Below, one piece after another: positions 52,433 to 63,199 of a DNA stretch of 64,000 nt; the stretch's first letter is position 1, and each line of letters starts with the position of its first letter. A program made the translations under genes and the position numbers. The notes below the pieces were generated by a model. The model worked only from the letters and a program-made list of their open reading frames with translations, was not told the DNA's origin and ran no database searches. Source of the stretch: Agrypnia vestita. Its lineage: Eukaryota > Arthropoda > Insecta > Trichoptera > Phryganeidae. The stretch is from the NCBI GenBank assembly GCA_016648135.1, contig JADDOH010001988.1, positions 1 through 64,000 of the forward strand. The letters run 5' to 3'.

Positions 52433-53212
52433 TACTCGAACCATCGCAAGATGGCATTTTTGACAGATCGTAATAGTGTTGCGATACACTTAAAATCATC
52501 GACGAAAAAATTCGGTCGAAAAAAAAATTCGTCGCACGGTGTGAGTTGAGAAGGTCTTTGTACATAAAAAAGGTTATAGAAGAATAATAAAACACATTTC
52601 ACAAAGTCCAAATTAACGAGCAGGGGTCCAAATATAAAAGTATCAATGTCCAAAATCTAAAGCCGGGTAAAAAATAATATCGTAATCACAGCGTGCACTC
52701 ATTCGTTCTTTCCGTAACAACGTTAAAACAAAACTGTCAAAACCTTAGAGTATCTACAATATATAGAGGGATAATAAAGCATTTTACCAAACCTTTATAC
52801 GTGGTAAAATAGAGCTTACTCAGTTTTAACAATATGGCGACACATGAGAGAAAAAGAGACAAAAAAACATCAGCCGATCTGATCCGTCTTTTATTGTTTT
52901 GTAGCCGTTTTCTTTGCCCTCTAATAAAGCCATAGAAAAAGATCATATTTAGAGGGCACAATCGATCTGTCAGATTTGTTGTGTTATTTTGGATACTTAT
53001 TCTGCGTATTCTACGCATATTATACAGGCAATCAATATCCTATAACATTTTGAATCATTTCGTTCATTCCATATTTAATGTTGGTGGACATCACTACTCT
53101 GGCGTTCGCGCAATAAAGTATAGCGTTTGTCCTCCAATGTTTAGCTGTCATTAATTACGAAAATTCATGTAAGTCTAAACGTCAAAAGTGCCATCATACA
53201 GTGGCCGTACTG
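52433..53212. mobile_element. Tc1/IS630-type element, copy 2
   Basis: TA flanks (52431-52432, 53213-53214). The left 170 bp (TACTCGAACCATCGCAAGAT ... GGTGTGAGTTGAGAAGG) and right 175 bp (TGAATCATTTCGTTCATTCC ... CAGTGGCCGTACTG) match 30178..30999. The 430 bp between are unrelated to the transposase fragment there. No recognisable protein. Confidence 0.68.
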
Positions 53213-53330
53213 TAGATCCTAAAAACACCATTCGGCCATATTCTAAACTGACGATTTCGTTATTTGGGATTTTTACCCAACACTCGAAACAATATCTAAT
53301 ATATTATTTATCTAATATATCAAAAATCTT

Positions 53331-54100
53331 GAATATAATTAAACTAGTTAACTTTGTTTACACCACTAAAATTTATTTGGTAAAACCAACCGGTTTCGGA
53401 AACGACGTTCCTTATATTTGTTGTATAGAAAGCTGGTCATATTAAACAATGGCGTAGAATTTTATATATTGACAATTTTTCAATTGAGTGCTCGAAAAGT
53501 CTCCCTCCCTCTATAAAACCAGCTTTCTATACAACAAATAATATTGGTTACTTTTTGAGAAATGTTAAAGATAAACATCACGAATCGACTCACTCGGGTG
53601 TTTATAACCTAAAATGTAATGACTGTCCCTCTTTTTATATTGGAAAAACGAGTCGTAATTTTGATATTAGGATTAAAGAACATATTAGATGCTTAAATAA
53701 TTCAAAATTTTCCGAATTTGCCAATCATATTATTGAGAGTAACCATAGTTTTGATAAAAATACAGGAGTCAACATTCTTCACATTAATAGTAAAAGTAGA
53801 CGCCTTAATAATTTAGAGGCCCTAGAGATTAAGAAAGCTATAAATAATAATGAAGCCTTTTCTTAACTTACAGTCCTATTTTGAATATGTTCCCTTTCAC
53901 CCTATCACCTGTTTCTTTCGCACCCCCCACTATTTACCCCCATTTGGACACTTATCACTGAAGTATGATTGTTTATAATTTTTGTAAAGTAAAATTAGTA
54001 TTAAGTATACCCCGACGAAGGAACGTCGTTTCCGAAACCGGTTGGTTTTACCAAATAAATTTTAGTGGTGTAAACAAAGTTAACTAGTTTAATTATATTC
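53331..54100 (+). mobile_element. PLE unit with identical 81-bp inverted ends and hammerhead-like motif (family 4)
   Basis: 53331-53411 and 54020-54100 are exact reverse complements over 81 bp. Each carries GGAACGTCGTTTCCGAAACC GGTTGG. The right end is preceded by CCCGACGAA, giving a (C)CGACGAA - GGAA..UUCC - GAAAC hammerhead-like core. Just inside the left end, ATTTGTTGTATAGAAAGCTG G (53416-53436) is repeated inverted at 53519-53539, showing that the 5' part is an inverted segment. A PLE coding fragment lies between. Confidence 0.75.
53555..53866 (+). CDS. Penelope-like GIY-YIG endonuclease fragment, open frame
   Basis: 103 codons: STHSGVYNLKCNDCPSFYIG KTSRNFDIRIKEHIRCLNNS, FSEFANHIIESNHSFDKNTG and RRLNNLEALEIKKAINNNEA FS then stop. 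GVY...FYIGKT and the R..EH Arg/His are the catalytic landmarks of GIY-YIG nucleases as found at the PLE C-terminus; they appear intact here. The reverse transcriptase that should precede it is absent. The open frame begins at a Met within the linker. Likely a truncated copy, not an independent gene. Confidence 0.78.
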   Translation: MRNVKDKHHESTHSGVYNLKCNDCPSFYIGKTSRNFDIRIKEHIRCLNNSKFSEFANHIIESNHSFDKNTGVNILHINSKSRRLNNLEALEIKKAINNNEAFS

Positions 54101-54495
54101 ATAATGAATAACCACAAAGTTATAGCAAAATACAACAGTATCAAAATCTTAATTAATAATACGATACCATAATACAATACAGTCAAGTAAATAATAATAT
54201 AAATGAGAACCCATTCGGCTTCACTGGGGGAATATGCACACAAGGCGCAACCGCAAAACATTCACATGTAAAATAAATTGAACAAATCAAGTAATTGTAC
54301 AGGTATCTTCATCGATTCGAGGAAAGTACTCGACGCTATCTCCCACGAACAACTCGTATCAGAACCAAAAGGCCCCAAACGGGTAATATATAGGTTTTAA
54401 TTTAAAATCTTAACTGTTTGGATGAAAAAGTTGGTAGATTTGCGCGAAACAAACTGATTTCTAACAAATTTTAAAATAAAATAAGTGCTTATTAC
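54101..54495. other. AT-rich spacer
   Basis: No repeat partner or coding sequence recognised. The LINE-like phrase IGIFIDSRKVLDAISHEQLV can be read at about 54300-54360 on the plus strand (an RT palm motif AFD..DH.-like DAISHE), so a tiny LINE fragment may be present. Confidence 0.35.
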
Positions 54496-54535
54496 CAGGG
54501 TTCGAGGATATATATCCGCGGATATATATCACGAT

Positions 54536-55031
54536 TAGGGAATGCAATCCCGAGTCAGGATTTCCCTTTCAGGATCCTTCAAGATTGGAATTTCCAATCC
54601 CGCGGATCTCTACGGATAGGGATCCAAAATACGTCTGTGTTTTTTTTTAATAGAGTTGCATTGCAACGACCAATGCCTTGCATTTTATATCAGCAATTTT
54701 AATAAAATGTTAATTATTAATCACTGTATTAAAGTTTTTGTAGGAGTTTTTCCAAGCATCAATCAGTCAATGGCGTAGATTTAGCAGTAGTTTTTATTGC
54801 TATGTTAGGTTGATAAAATATAGCAAATATTGTTCAAAGCTATTTTCTTTATTTGAATGTGACATGAACATAAGTTTTAATTACTTACTAAAAGTTCTAT
54901 AGACGTACACAGTTAAACATACAAAATATAAAAAATGCTGATCAATCCCGACAACCCTGTCCGATTTTTCGATCCGGGATTGATCTCGTAAAATGCCTCG
55001 AAATCTCGCGGGATCGGGATTGCATTCCCTA
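54536..55031. mobile_element. hAT-type non-autonomous element 2
   Basis: TAGGGAATGCAATCCCGAGT and complement TAGGGAATGCAATCCCGATC, flanked by perfect 8-bp duplications ATCACGAT (54528-54535, 55032-55039). 496 bp, the same family as 16174..16872 without the RTE insert. A recent copy judging by the intact duplication. Confidence 0.88.
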
Positions 55032-55472
55032 ATCACGATATATATCACGATATTTATGGCTTAATTTTTATTTTTGATATATATCCAAAAATCTTTCTGC
55101 GGCCGTTAATAGATGGCGCTAGTTGTATTATAAAAAATGCTACAGGTTTTTTTAAATATCTGCGGTCCTTACTAGATGGCGCTAGTTGTATTTTTCGCGT
55201 CGTTTTTTAGTTTAATTTTGTTTCATATAATCCGTTTTTTATTTCACACAAAGAAACAAACTCCCATAGCGCTACATTAGAAAGAGCAACTTTTATAACT
55301 TATATATAATAATTGCATATATTACCTTTTTCAGTATGCAATCATTTATTTAATAAATAATAATTCATGTACAAAATAAAAAAATAAATTTCATAAATAT
55401 TTCGAGTTTGTATCAAAAAAAGTTTGGATATAGGTATATCCAATTTTTGATATATATCAAAAAATCCGACTT

Positions 55473-55783
55473 TTACTCCCTTTCTTTTAATTTGTAGCAT
55501 CTGCTTGTCTGCCGAAAAAATTTTGGATCGATTTTTAACCATTTTCCCATGATCCAATCGAGCTGAAACTTTGCAGGCAGACTTGTGGCGACGATAAAAA
55601 TGATCTAACATATTTATGTTTAAAAAAAATAATAATTATAGTATAATTTAAACATTTTCGAAATATTTTATTACTCCCTTTCTTAGCGCCGCCCGACTCG
55701 AGCCCGACGCATGGGGTAGGCACAAAACCTGTTTCAACGAGTAAATGAGAAGGGGAGAATAATAAAAACTTGGTTTTTTTTTG
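55473..55783 (-). repeat. ACTCCC-ended repeat, copy 7
   Basis: TTACTCCCTTTCTTTTAATT, ATGATCCAATCGAGCTGAAA, AGGCACAAAACCTGTTTC and AATAAAAACTTGGTTTTTTT. Minus orientation, like copies 1 and 8. Confidence 0.62.
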
Positions 55784-55811
55784 TATAAAAATCGAATTTT
55801 TTCGAACCCTG

Positions 55812-56032
55812 CATATTCATCAAAAACTTATATTTTAAATAAAACTTCAGATTGCAATGACTGGTTTCCGTGATGATGTAAGTATAGCCTCGTCATCAAA
55901 TAAACGAGTCTTTTTTTTAAAGAACATCACATAAATAAAGTTGGTTATTCTTCTTCCATCACAAGAATGTGTCGTTCATACAATATAGTATATTGTGCTG
56001 ACCACAAAGGTTGATGCTGGTAGAATGCGGCC
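55812..56032. other. spacer
   Basis: No feature recognised. Confidence 0.3.
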
Positions 56033-56483
56033 ACTATAAATTGGCGTGCGAGGGAGGGCGTCCCTGTCGTGTAACAGAAGTTACCAGGGTGTAAATTTAT
56101 TACACAATACATAATGTACAGAATTTCCGGTGACCGGTGTCGTAGCCTTTAACAGAAATTTGGCCGGGCAGCACTAAAGAGACCAAGCCGTAATGGCGGC
56201 CGCTCTATCTGTCAAACTGTCAGACGGTAATATCGGTCCATTATTTGCTTTTTCAGCTTCGCAAAACTTTAATACTTCATTGGCAATTGTTCTCGCACCA
56301 TCCCAGACTGTTTAGGATGTTTTGGACACAATAATTCAGTGTATATTGATAATCAAGATGTCACAGCTCCCGAGCAAATACGAGATTGAACTGAATGACA
56401 GGGCGAGGGGTTACCGCCGGGTGCGGGCGGGGCGGGCTTTAGTTCCAAAGTCGTCGCACGCCAAGTTATTGTGGTAAAGCAAT
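56033..56483. mobile_element. MITE (family M), copy 2, inverted
   Basis: ACTATAAATTGGCGTGCGAG at the left and CGTCGCACGCCAAGTTATTG at the right; the interior is the reverse complement of 13377..13747 with about 80 extra bases. No target duplication visible. Confidence 0.65.
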
Positions 56484-56649
56484 ACCCTGTCATCATTAAA
56501 AGAGTCACTCCTACATCTTACATCAATTTTCTTGACAAAAACCTGAACCCATAGAACTTAATTATTTATTTATATATTCGTACATGATACCATTACACAC
56601 TAAATACAAGATTTCTCATAGACAGTAGCAATGACTTAACAGGTGGAGT
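56484..56649. other. spacer
   Basis: Nothing recognised. Confidence 0.3.
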
Positions 56650-57045
56650 CCTTCCTTGATAATGAGTTAAAAATGTTCAAGCAAACACGACCTAAAATCA
56701 ATAGTTACGGAGATATGCGACATCAAAGTTTGCATTTTTTTTCAAAAAGTTGAACTATCATTACAGTAACCTGTATCGATTATGAAAAATTCATCATTTT
56801 TAATACAGGTCGAATAAAATAATAAAGACCATTAAAAAATTGAAAAAATATAATTTTTTAAAGGTTTTCAGCATTTTATTCGAGTTGTATAGAAGCGAAT
56901 ACATTTTTATAATCAATATAAGTTAGTGTAATGATAGTTAATTTTTTTTCAAAAAATAACTCAGAAATATTATTTAAGAAATGAAAAATTTGAGGTTGCA
57001 CATCTCCATAATTATTGATATTCATCACCCTGTATATACAGGATG
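56650..57045. repeat. long fold-back element 1
   Basis: Two arms of about 190 bp around a centre near 56850: GATATGCGACATCAAAGTTT / TTTGAGGTTGCACATCTCC, AACTATCATTACAGTAACCT / AGTTAGTGTAATGATAGTTA, and AATCAATAGTTACGGAG / CTCCATAATTATTGAT. The right end is CACCCTGTATA, which meets the next element's TATACAGG. No ORF of its own. Confidence 0.65.
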
Positions 57046-57495
57046 TCTCATAGCTAGAAGCAAGAACTTCAGTGGAGTCTTCTTCATTTAATTTCAAATA
57101 CAAAATATTCTTTACACTTTAAGTGAAATGTCGACAGTTGCGGAAATAAGCGACATCAAAGTGTGCATTTATTTTAGGTTAAACGTTGGACTATCACTAC
57201 AGTGACTTATATGGAATATTTATTGGCTTTATTATAAAAAGCTATTTTTTTAAGGTTTTTGTCATTTTATTTAACTTTTATCGAACTGAATAAATTTTTA
57301 ATATTCCATATAGGTTACTGTAGTGATACTCCAACATTATACAGAAAATAAGGAAATATTGAAAAAAAAAATGCAAACATTGATGCCGCTTATCTCCGTA
57401 ACTGTCAACATTTCACCCAAAGAATACTTTCTATTCAAAATTGAGTTTGGAAGCCTCCCCCAAAGTTTTTTCAGACACCTCTTATATAATAATTC
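57040..57495. repeat. long fold-back element 2
   Basis: Left arm ACAGGATGTCTCATAGCTAG AAGCAAGAACTTCAGTGGAG, CGACATCAAAGTGTGC, ACTATCACTACAGTGACTTA, ATGGAATATT. The right arm repeats these inverted (AATATTCCATATAGGTTACT, GTAGTGATACTCCAAC, TTATCTCCGTAACTGTCAAC, AGACACCTC). Arms about 200 bp, centre near 57250. Diverged from element 1. Confidence 0.65.
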
Positions 57496-57964
57496 ATGAA
57501 AAATTTCATTATGATAGTATTTACAATACCGACAATACATAATATAATTAATAAGCCTAGAAACAAAATGGTGTCGAAACTAAAATCTATGCGTCTACAA
57601 TACAAAACTCTGAATAAAGCTGTTAAAAGACGTATTTAGGCACAATCTCGCAATAAAACATGCCGATTAAGATCCCAGCAAGAATCAAACAGCATTCTTT
57701 TGTTGGTATATATTATAAGAAAATAATCGTTTTCGATTGTAAGAAAAGATTCAAATCGAAATACGAAACATTTCGGTCAAAAAGCTTTGCGTATTTCCCT
57801 CGCATTTCGCTGTCATAAAATCGGGGTTGCCACTCCATAAAAGGGCTCAAACGCGGCGAGATTTTTCACAAAGTAGCGAAATTACGAAAATTCGTGATAA
57901 CGAAAAGCGATTATTTATCAATTTAAACAATGGTTATGTACACATAATTACGTTAAAAAATGTT
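57496..57964. other. AT-rich spacer between fold-back elements
   Basis: No recognised feature. Confidence 0.3.
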
Positions 57965-58392
57965 ATACAGATATCACGTAGCTGGAAGCAAAAACATCGG
58001 GAGAGTGTTCTTAATTAAATTTTGAATGGAAAATATTTTTTGCACTTTATGTGCTATGTCTAAAGTATGTATTTTTTTTCAATATATCTGACTCATTTTA
58101 TATAAATCTCACTACAGTAATATGGAATATTAAAAAGTTCTAAATTATTTTATTTGTCTTATATGGAAGGAAATGAATTTTTAATATTACATATAAAGTA
58201 CTTTCATGACGGTTTCACAAAAGATAAGCGAGAAATATCAACAACAAAAAAAACACACAAAACTTTGATGTCATTTATCTCCGTAACTGTTGACATTTTA
58301 CCCAAGTGTAGAAAAAATTTTCTACTCAAAATTGAATGAAGAAAACATCTCTGAAGTTTTTGCTATTAGCTTCGAGACACCTGTATAATGGT
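57965..58392. repeat. long fold-back element 3
   Basis: TACAGATATCACGTAGCTGG AAGCAAAAACATCGGGAGAG at the left and AGTTTTTGCTATTAGCTTCG AGACACCTGTATA at the right; the centre is AT-rich. Same structure as element 2, more decayed. Confidence 0.6.
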
Positions 58393-58909
58393 GAACATAA
58401 GAATGATGGATGTTCCATCGTCATGTTTTTAAAAATGTCAGGATAAGTTTTAGAGATTTCGTTAATTTCGGTGAATTCCTGCTTTAAATGTGTCACAAAA
58501 CTGCCGCTTTGTAACAGGTATTTATTTTGTCATTACAGATACAAACGGGATAGAAATATTTTCTCAAAATAAATAAACATCGACTGCATTTAAATAAAAT
58601 TCAAAATAGATAGAATTTTCAATTTGTTTGTTTTCCTTTGTAGATTAATTCGTATTGTAATGTTACCAAAATAAACAATACATAATTTATTAGATTATAG
58701 ACAATGTGCCTTAATTTTAAATAATGCCACACCAATTTGAGAGGCTCGTTTGTCATCATTAATTTCAATGACAGGACAATAAACACGTCAAAGGTTTCAA
58801 TATTATTCGCCTCCAAGGCGGGAACCAAATTCTAGATTGCAAATTCTAGCTGAGGCAGAAATGTCTTAGTAATCTAACAAGTTGTCTACATCCTATCATT
58901 TATTTTTAA
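58393..58909. other. AT-rich spacer
   Basis: No recognised feature. Confidence 0.3.
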
Positions 58910-59835
58910 TTGTGTTATCATTCGCAAAGTGCAGCGTTAATATTAGAAACGGCGCGTCGATTCCTCGTCGACCGCCTCGTCAAGTATCGATTACACTTTC
59001 ATTCTCTCTGGCAACACCGGCGCGCGGGCCGCAATCAACAATGCACAATCAGAGATGACGTTTGGCCAGCGAAAAATGATAAATGCACCAGCGCCGCGCA
59101 TAACCTCACTCGGCGCCAGATGCGACGCGAGATCTCGCCCACAATAATAACAACACGGCCCGAAGACGTGGAGCGACGTCCGCGGGCGCTCTTGCCAAAA
59201 AATGTACGCGCCAGGGCATTTCGGCTGCCAAATTTCGTGTATGTTCATCCGACGTCAACGTCACTGGAAGCGAAATGTATTTTAACACAACAAAACCGCG
59301 AACGGCGAGCTGTCACCGCTCGCGAGGAAACACAAATACACACACACACATGTCTATGCGGTAAAAACGTAAAAATACGCTACTTACGCAATGTACATCG
59401 GCGGGTGGCCCGTCAACACTGCACCACAGCGCACGAACTGACAATGCCTTCAGTCCTGCGGTCTTCTGAGCGCTGTTTCGTCCTCTTCATCACAAACGAG
59501 GCGCGCTTCGCACTGGGGAATATTCAACCACTATCTGGCACTCGCGGACAACAGGAACGAAAGCATGACAGGGAGCTGCGCGCCGATCGGTTCGATGACG
59601 GGGACGCGAGGGTTTTCGATTCGGAGACCGGGCGCGATGCAGACGGACGTGTCTAATTATAAGATGCTAATGGTCGGATATCATCGCGTCCGCGGATTTC
59701 AACACGCTCCCTGCATCCCATTCGCCTTTCGGTGTAATAATATAAATAAAATGACAAATCGTCATTTGACATGCGCGCGCCTAATATTTTTGTACGCTGG
59801 GGCCATCTGGTGGGGGAATAACGAACCGCGTCGGT
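58910..59835 (+). other. CpG-rich block with a 248-codon open frame
   Basis: A strongly CpG-rich island in an otherwise AT-rich 10 kb. The plus strand is open from 58910 to a stop at 59654-59656, but the translation is Arg/His/Thr-rich without a recognisable domain, and two opposite-strand frames overlap it (58991-59248, 59106-59288). No repeat partner in the window. More likely a promoter or 5' region of a host gene than a protein, but a real single-exon gene is not excluded. A (CA)n tract lies at about 59331-59350. Confidence 0.3.
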
Positions 59836-60394
59836 AAACTCGATGACTCAAACGTCGAACGCATTTAAATGGCTGTTCAATCGTATATGCGATCGTAATG
59901 TATTCATATATTTACATTTCATTAAAATGTATGACAAAATTATATAAGATAAATATGTAAAATTAATGAACATATTAATAGTTATTAAGAAACAAATAAA
60001 ATGAATAAATAAACCATAAAATAAAACAAATTGAACCTAAAAATGTTTATATGCATTCTCGAACAGCATAATCAAAATTATTAATTTTGATAACTACGAG
60101 ATAAAAAGAATTATAAAAAATATAGTTTTAAATCCCGATCTTAAATAAACGTACTGCATTTTTTATCATTATTGAACTTTAATAGTCACGTCTGAGATAG
60201 CGCGCGCATGTGTGTGTCAGCATCATGTGTGCAGTTTACTGCGAAGGAAGGAAGGAAGGAATTTTAATTACTTATTTTTTTAACATTTTAACATATAATT
60301 TATTGCTTGGCCTCACATATCCTATACTGGTAGATAATAGGTATGTTTAATTTTTATATTAATTAAAAGCTAGCACTAGCTTTAATTTCTGCAC
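59836..60394. other. AT-rich spacer
   Basis: (GAAG)n at 60242-60260. Nothing else recognised. Confidence 0.3.
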
Positions 60395-60635
60395 TTTATT
60401 TTACTTACATCAAAGCGAATGAATTTTTAATTTTAGATAAGTTACTTTCATGACAATTCAACGTTTTACAGAGGTCAGTAATAGGTACCTATTTAAAAAA
60501 TTCAAACTTTGTTTTTCTTGTATTCCTAACTGTTGACACTTCGCCTAAATAGTAGCGAATATTTTCCGTCAAAAATTGAATAGAGTACACTCCTCCGAAG
60601 TTTTTGCTACTAGCTATGAAAACGGCATGACATTA
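60395..60635. repeat. fold-back family, right arm only
   Basis: ATCAAAGCGAATGAATTTTT, TAACTGTTGACACTTCGCCT, AAAAATTGAATAGAGTACAC and CCGAAGTTTTTGCTACTAGC match the right half of 57965..58392. The left half is missing. Confidence 0.5.
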
Positions 60636-62569
60636 TGCGCATCGTCAATTTTGACGACTGACAGGCGGCTTGACAACTCTCATCATAATATAACAATTTT
60701 GTATTCCCTAGAGTAAGGGGAGTTAAAATATAATAAATCCCAACAATAAAAATTTCAAAATCTTGAGTTTATCGAAATATTTCTTAAAAATAATAATAAT
60801 CACACAATAAAATAAATATCTTTTATCGTTATCCATGTTGATATGCATGTTTCTGGGTGTCGATAAAACAGAAATTTTTGCGATAAGAAAATTCACTTCG
60901 AGAATTCTACGCGCGCACCATCTAGCGACTGTTGTGAAAGATAGTACGGAAAGCTTTACATGAAAATCGACAGGATGACATGTAAATTTTCAAATATACG
61001 ATAGTTTTATGTAATTTTTAAAATGGTTATTTCTCTAATTTAATATCTATTTTAAATAAAATATAGTTATATTATATAATATACACATTGAAAATTCTTC
61101 CTAAATATGTCTATAGTGATGACATTTATATGCCAGTATCCACGGATGAGATTTTTGTCTCGAGACAACCTCTCAGGCGGATAATGCCCTCATGAGATTC
61201 TATGGAGGTAGACCCTACGTTTTATTAGGGTGGCCTTCGAATACTCTGGACTATTTTGAATAATACGCAAAATGTGTGAGTGTGTTGGTAAGACGTAGGG
61301 TGACCATTATTTAAAATATTCTGTAAGTATTGTAATACTCATATATGTAAAATTATTATTAATAGTATTAATTAACTATGTATATTGCATATATTAGCAC
61401 TAATTTTGAAGGGTGGACCCGGTTTCATTTAACAGCCTGTTCCTAAAATATGTTGCACTTTTTATATCGAATAATAATAAGTAATTAAGGTACACAATAA
61501 ATTCGTAAAATTCATAACAAAAATCAAATTTTTGATGTTTTGATGTTGTTGTTGTGCGATTTTAAACAAATGTAATATTTACAGTTTTATAGAAACAATT
61601 CTGTATTATTTTTAATATGAAAATTTTGATAAAATTTAGTTCTCATTGATGCATCGTTAATTTAAATGTCTTATATTTATAAATTTCGAGTATAAAATGT
61701 TGTATTTTTTTTATTTCAAAATATTTGCTATAATTTTTAATTGAGTTTTGTTTTTTACAAATATGTTAAGAAATTATTGTATAAGTGTCGTTTTAGTTTT
61801 GATGTTAATAGCTTTCCGAAAAGAAACATGTCTTGACGAATTCATATATTCGCAATTGAAATTGAAATGAATTGAAATTGTCTTCAATAAAAATAACTCT
61901 TCACCAGTACACCGAGTCGTCATTCTGAAATCTCCTTCGCTGGTACGTGACACCATTATATATGTTTACGTAAATAAACCGCGCGTCTCGTCGCCTGCAA
62001 CGTAAACACATAAGAACCAAGGGTTATAGCTACGGACACGGCGATGCTACACCAGTCGGCTTGCCGCACCATCGGGCAGGCCTGTGCCGCGTTAAATCAT
62101 TTATTCCTTTGTTCATCATTTATATCATTTACTTGTACATTTTCATTCGCTCCAAATCTCCGGGAAGAAATAAACAACATTCCAACGACCTACGAACCTT
62201 CTAAAGTCGTATTTTTTTGTTGTTGTGTTCTTTTCGTTTAGAATGAACGGACACAACTTATGTTAATGTCCAATAATATGACTGAATGCCATAATACTCA
62301 CCTTTGAATACCTCCACGAGTACCGGTAAAATGGTATTTACATAATATTTTACCAGTTTACAAATAACCGCCACTCTCGGTTATTTTATATACCCTATCG
62401 TTTACACAAAGTGAGATTTTGATCTAGAGATAAGCCGATATAGATAGAGAGATCGATTCTTGAGATTAATTGATGGGACTGACCCGTGCACATAATATCG
62501 TCACGTGTCGTGGCTAGGGAGGAAATGAATTAGCGATTTACTAATAACTAACTGTAAGAATAAGGATAA
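60636..62569. other. AT-rich unassigned region
   Basis: No transposon ends or coding sequence recognised. AATAAA followed by CACCAGTACACCGAGTCGTC ... GGTACGTGACA at 61889-61951 resembles the 3' part of an LTR and shares ACGTGACA with 34745, but no partner LTR was found. Confidence 0.28.
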
Positions 62570-62830
62570 GTATTTATTTATTTTACTAAAACAAAATTCT
62601 AAAAAAATATTTAGAGAAAAAATTTTCGTAATACGAAAAAAAATTTTTCGAAAAAAAATTTAGTAGAAATTATTGAATAATAATTATTTTACGTAAAAAA
62701 AAAATTTCGTAAATCGAAAAAAAAAATTGAAAAACAAAAATTTAAAAAAAATAATCTAAAAAATATTTTTTCTAAATTAATTTAAAAATAACTTACTTTA
62801 AAAAAGTTAAGGATATTATACGAAGTTACG
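62570..62830. repeat. A/T low-complexity tract
   Basis: Long runs of A and T with TTTCGAAAAAAAATTT-type short inverted repeats. No coding potential. Confidence 0.7.
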
Positions 62831-62884
62831 CTGATGGACCAGATAACGAAATTATTATAACTTCTTCAAATATATAAATAAATA

Positions 62885-62975
62885 AATCTGACGAAGAAGC
62901 CATTGGCTTCGAAACATGCTGAATTTTTTCAATAAATAAGTGGTGTTTACAAAGTTAATTTATATAATTGAAATT
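62885..62975 (+). mobile_element. PLE 3' end with hammerhead-like motif
   Basis: CTGACGAAGAAGCCATTGGC TTCGAAAC (62889-62916): a CUGACGA box, a six-base-pair GAAGCC/GGCUUC helix, then GAAAC. It is followed by GTGGTGTTTACAAAGTTAAT, which matches the GTGGTGTAAACAAAGTTAAC of the PLE at 54070. No coding sequence is attached. Confidence 0.58.
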
Positions 62976-63199
62976 ATTATAATTGGGATTAATGATTAAT
63001 TAACTATTCAATGTAGAAATTCTCTTAAAACAATTAAAACTTAACGCTTTTCTTTAAATTATACTATTTCTAAGTATATGTGGAAAATTGTAAGATGATC
63101 TTTATACTGTTCAATAATGATGTATAATCTCTTTATATGTACTGTTAGTTTCCCATATATAAATAAGTAAATATCACTCGAAAATAACACAATTTATTA
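62976..63199. other. AT-rich spacer
   Basis: No recognised feature. Confidence 0.3.

Larger units (their letters stand above)
54496..55811. mobile_element. candidate hAT-type element with CAGGGTTCGA ends, host to two insertions
   Basis: Left end CAGGGTTCGAGGATATATAT and right complement CAGGGTTCGAAAAAATTCGA. GATATATATC/CCGCGG palindromic blocks (54507-54530 is a perfect 24-bp palindrome) recur at both sides (55075, 55430-55460). Carries hAT element 2 (54536..55031) and an ACTCCC repeat (55473..55783). AGATGGCGCTAGTTGTAT occurs twice (55112, 55173). A clean target duplication was not seen. Confidence 0.42.
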
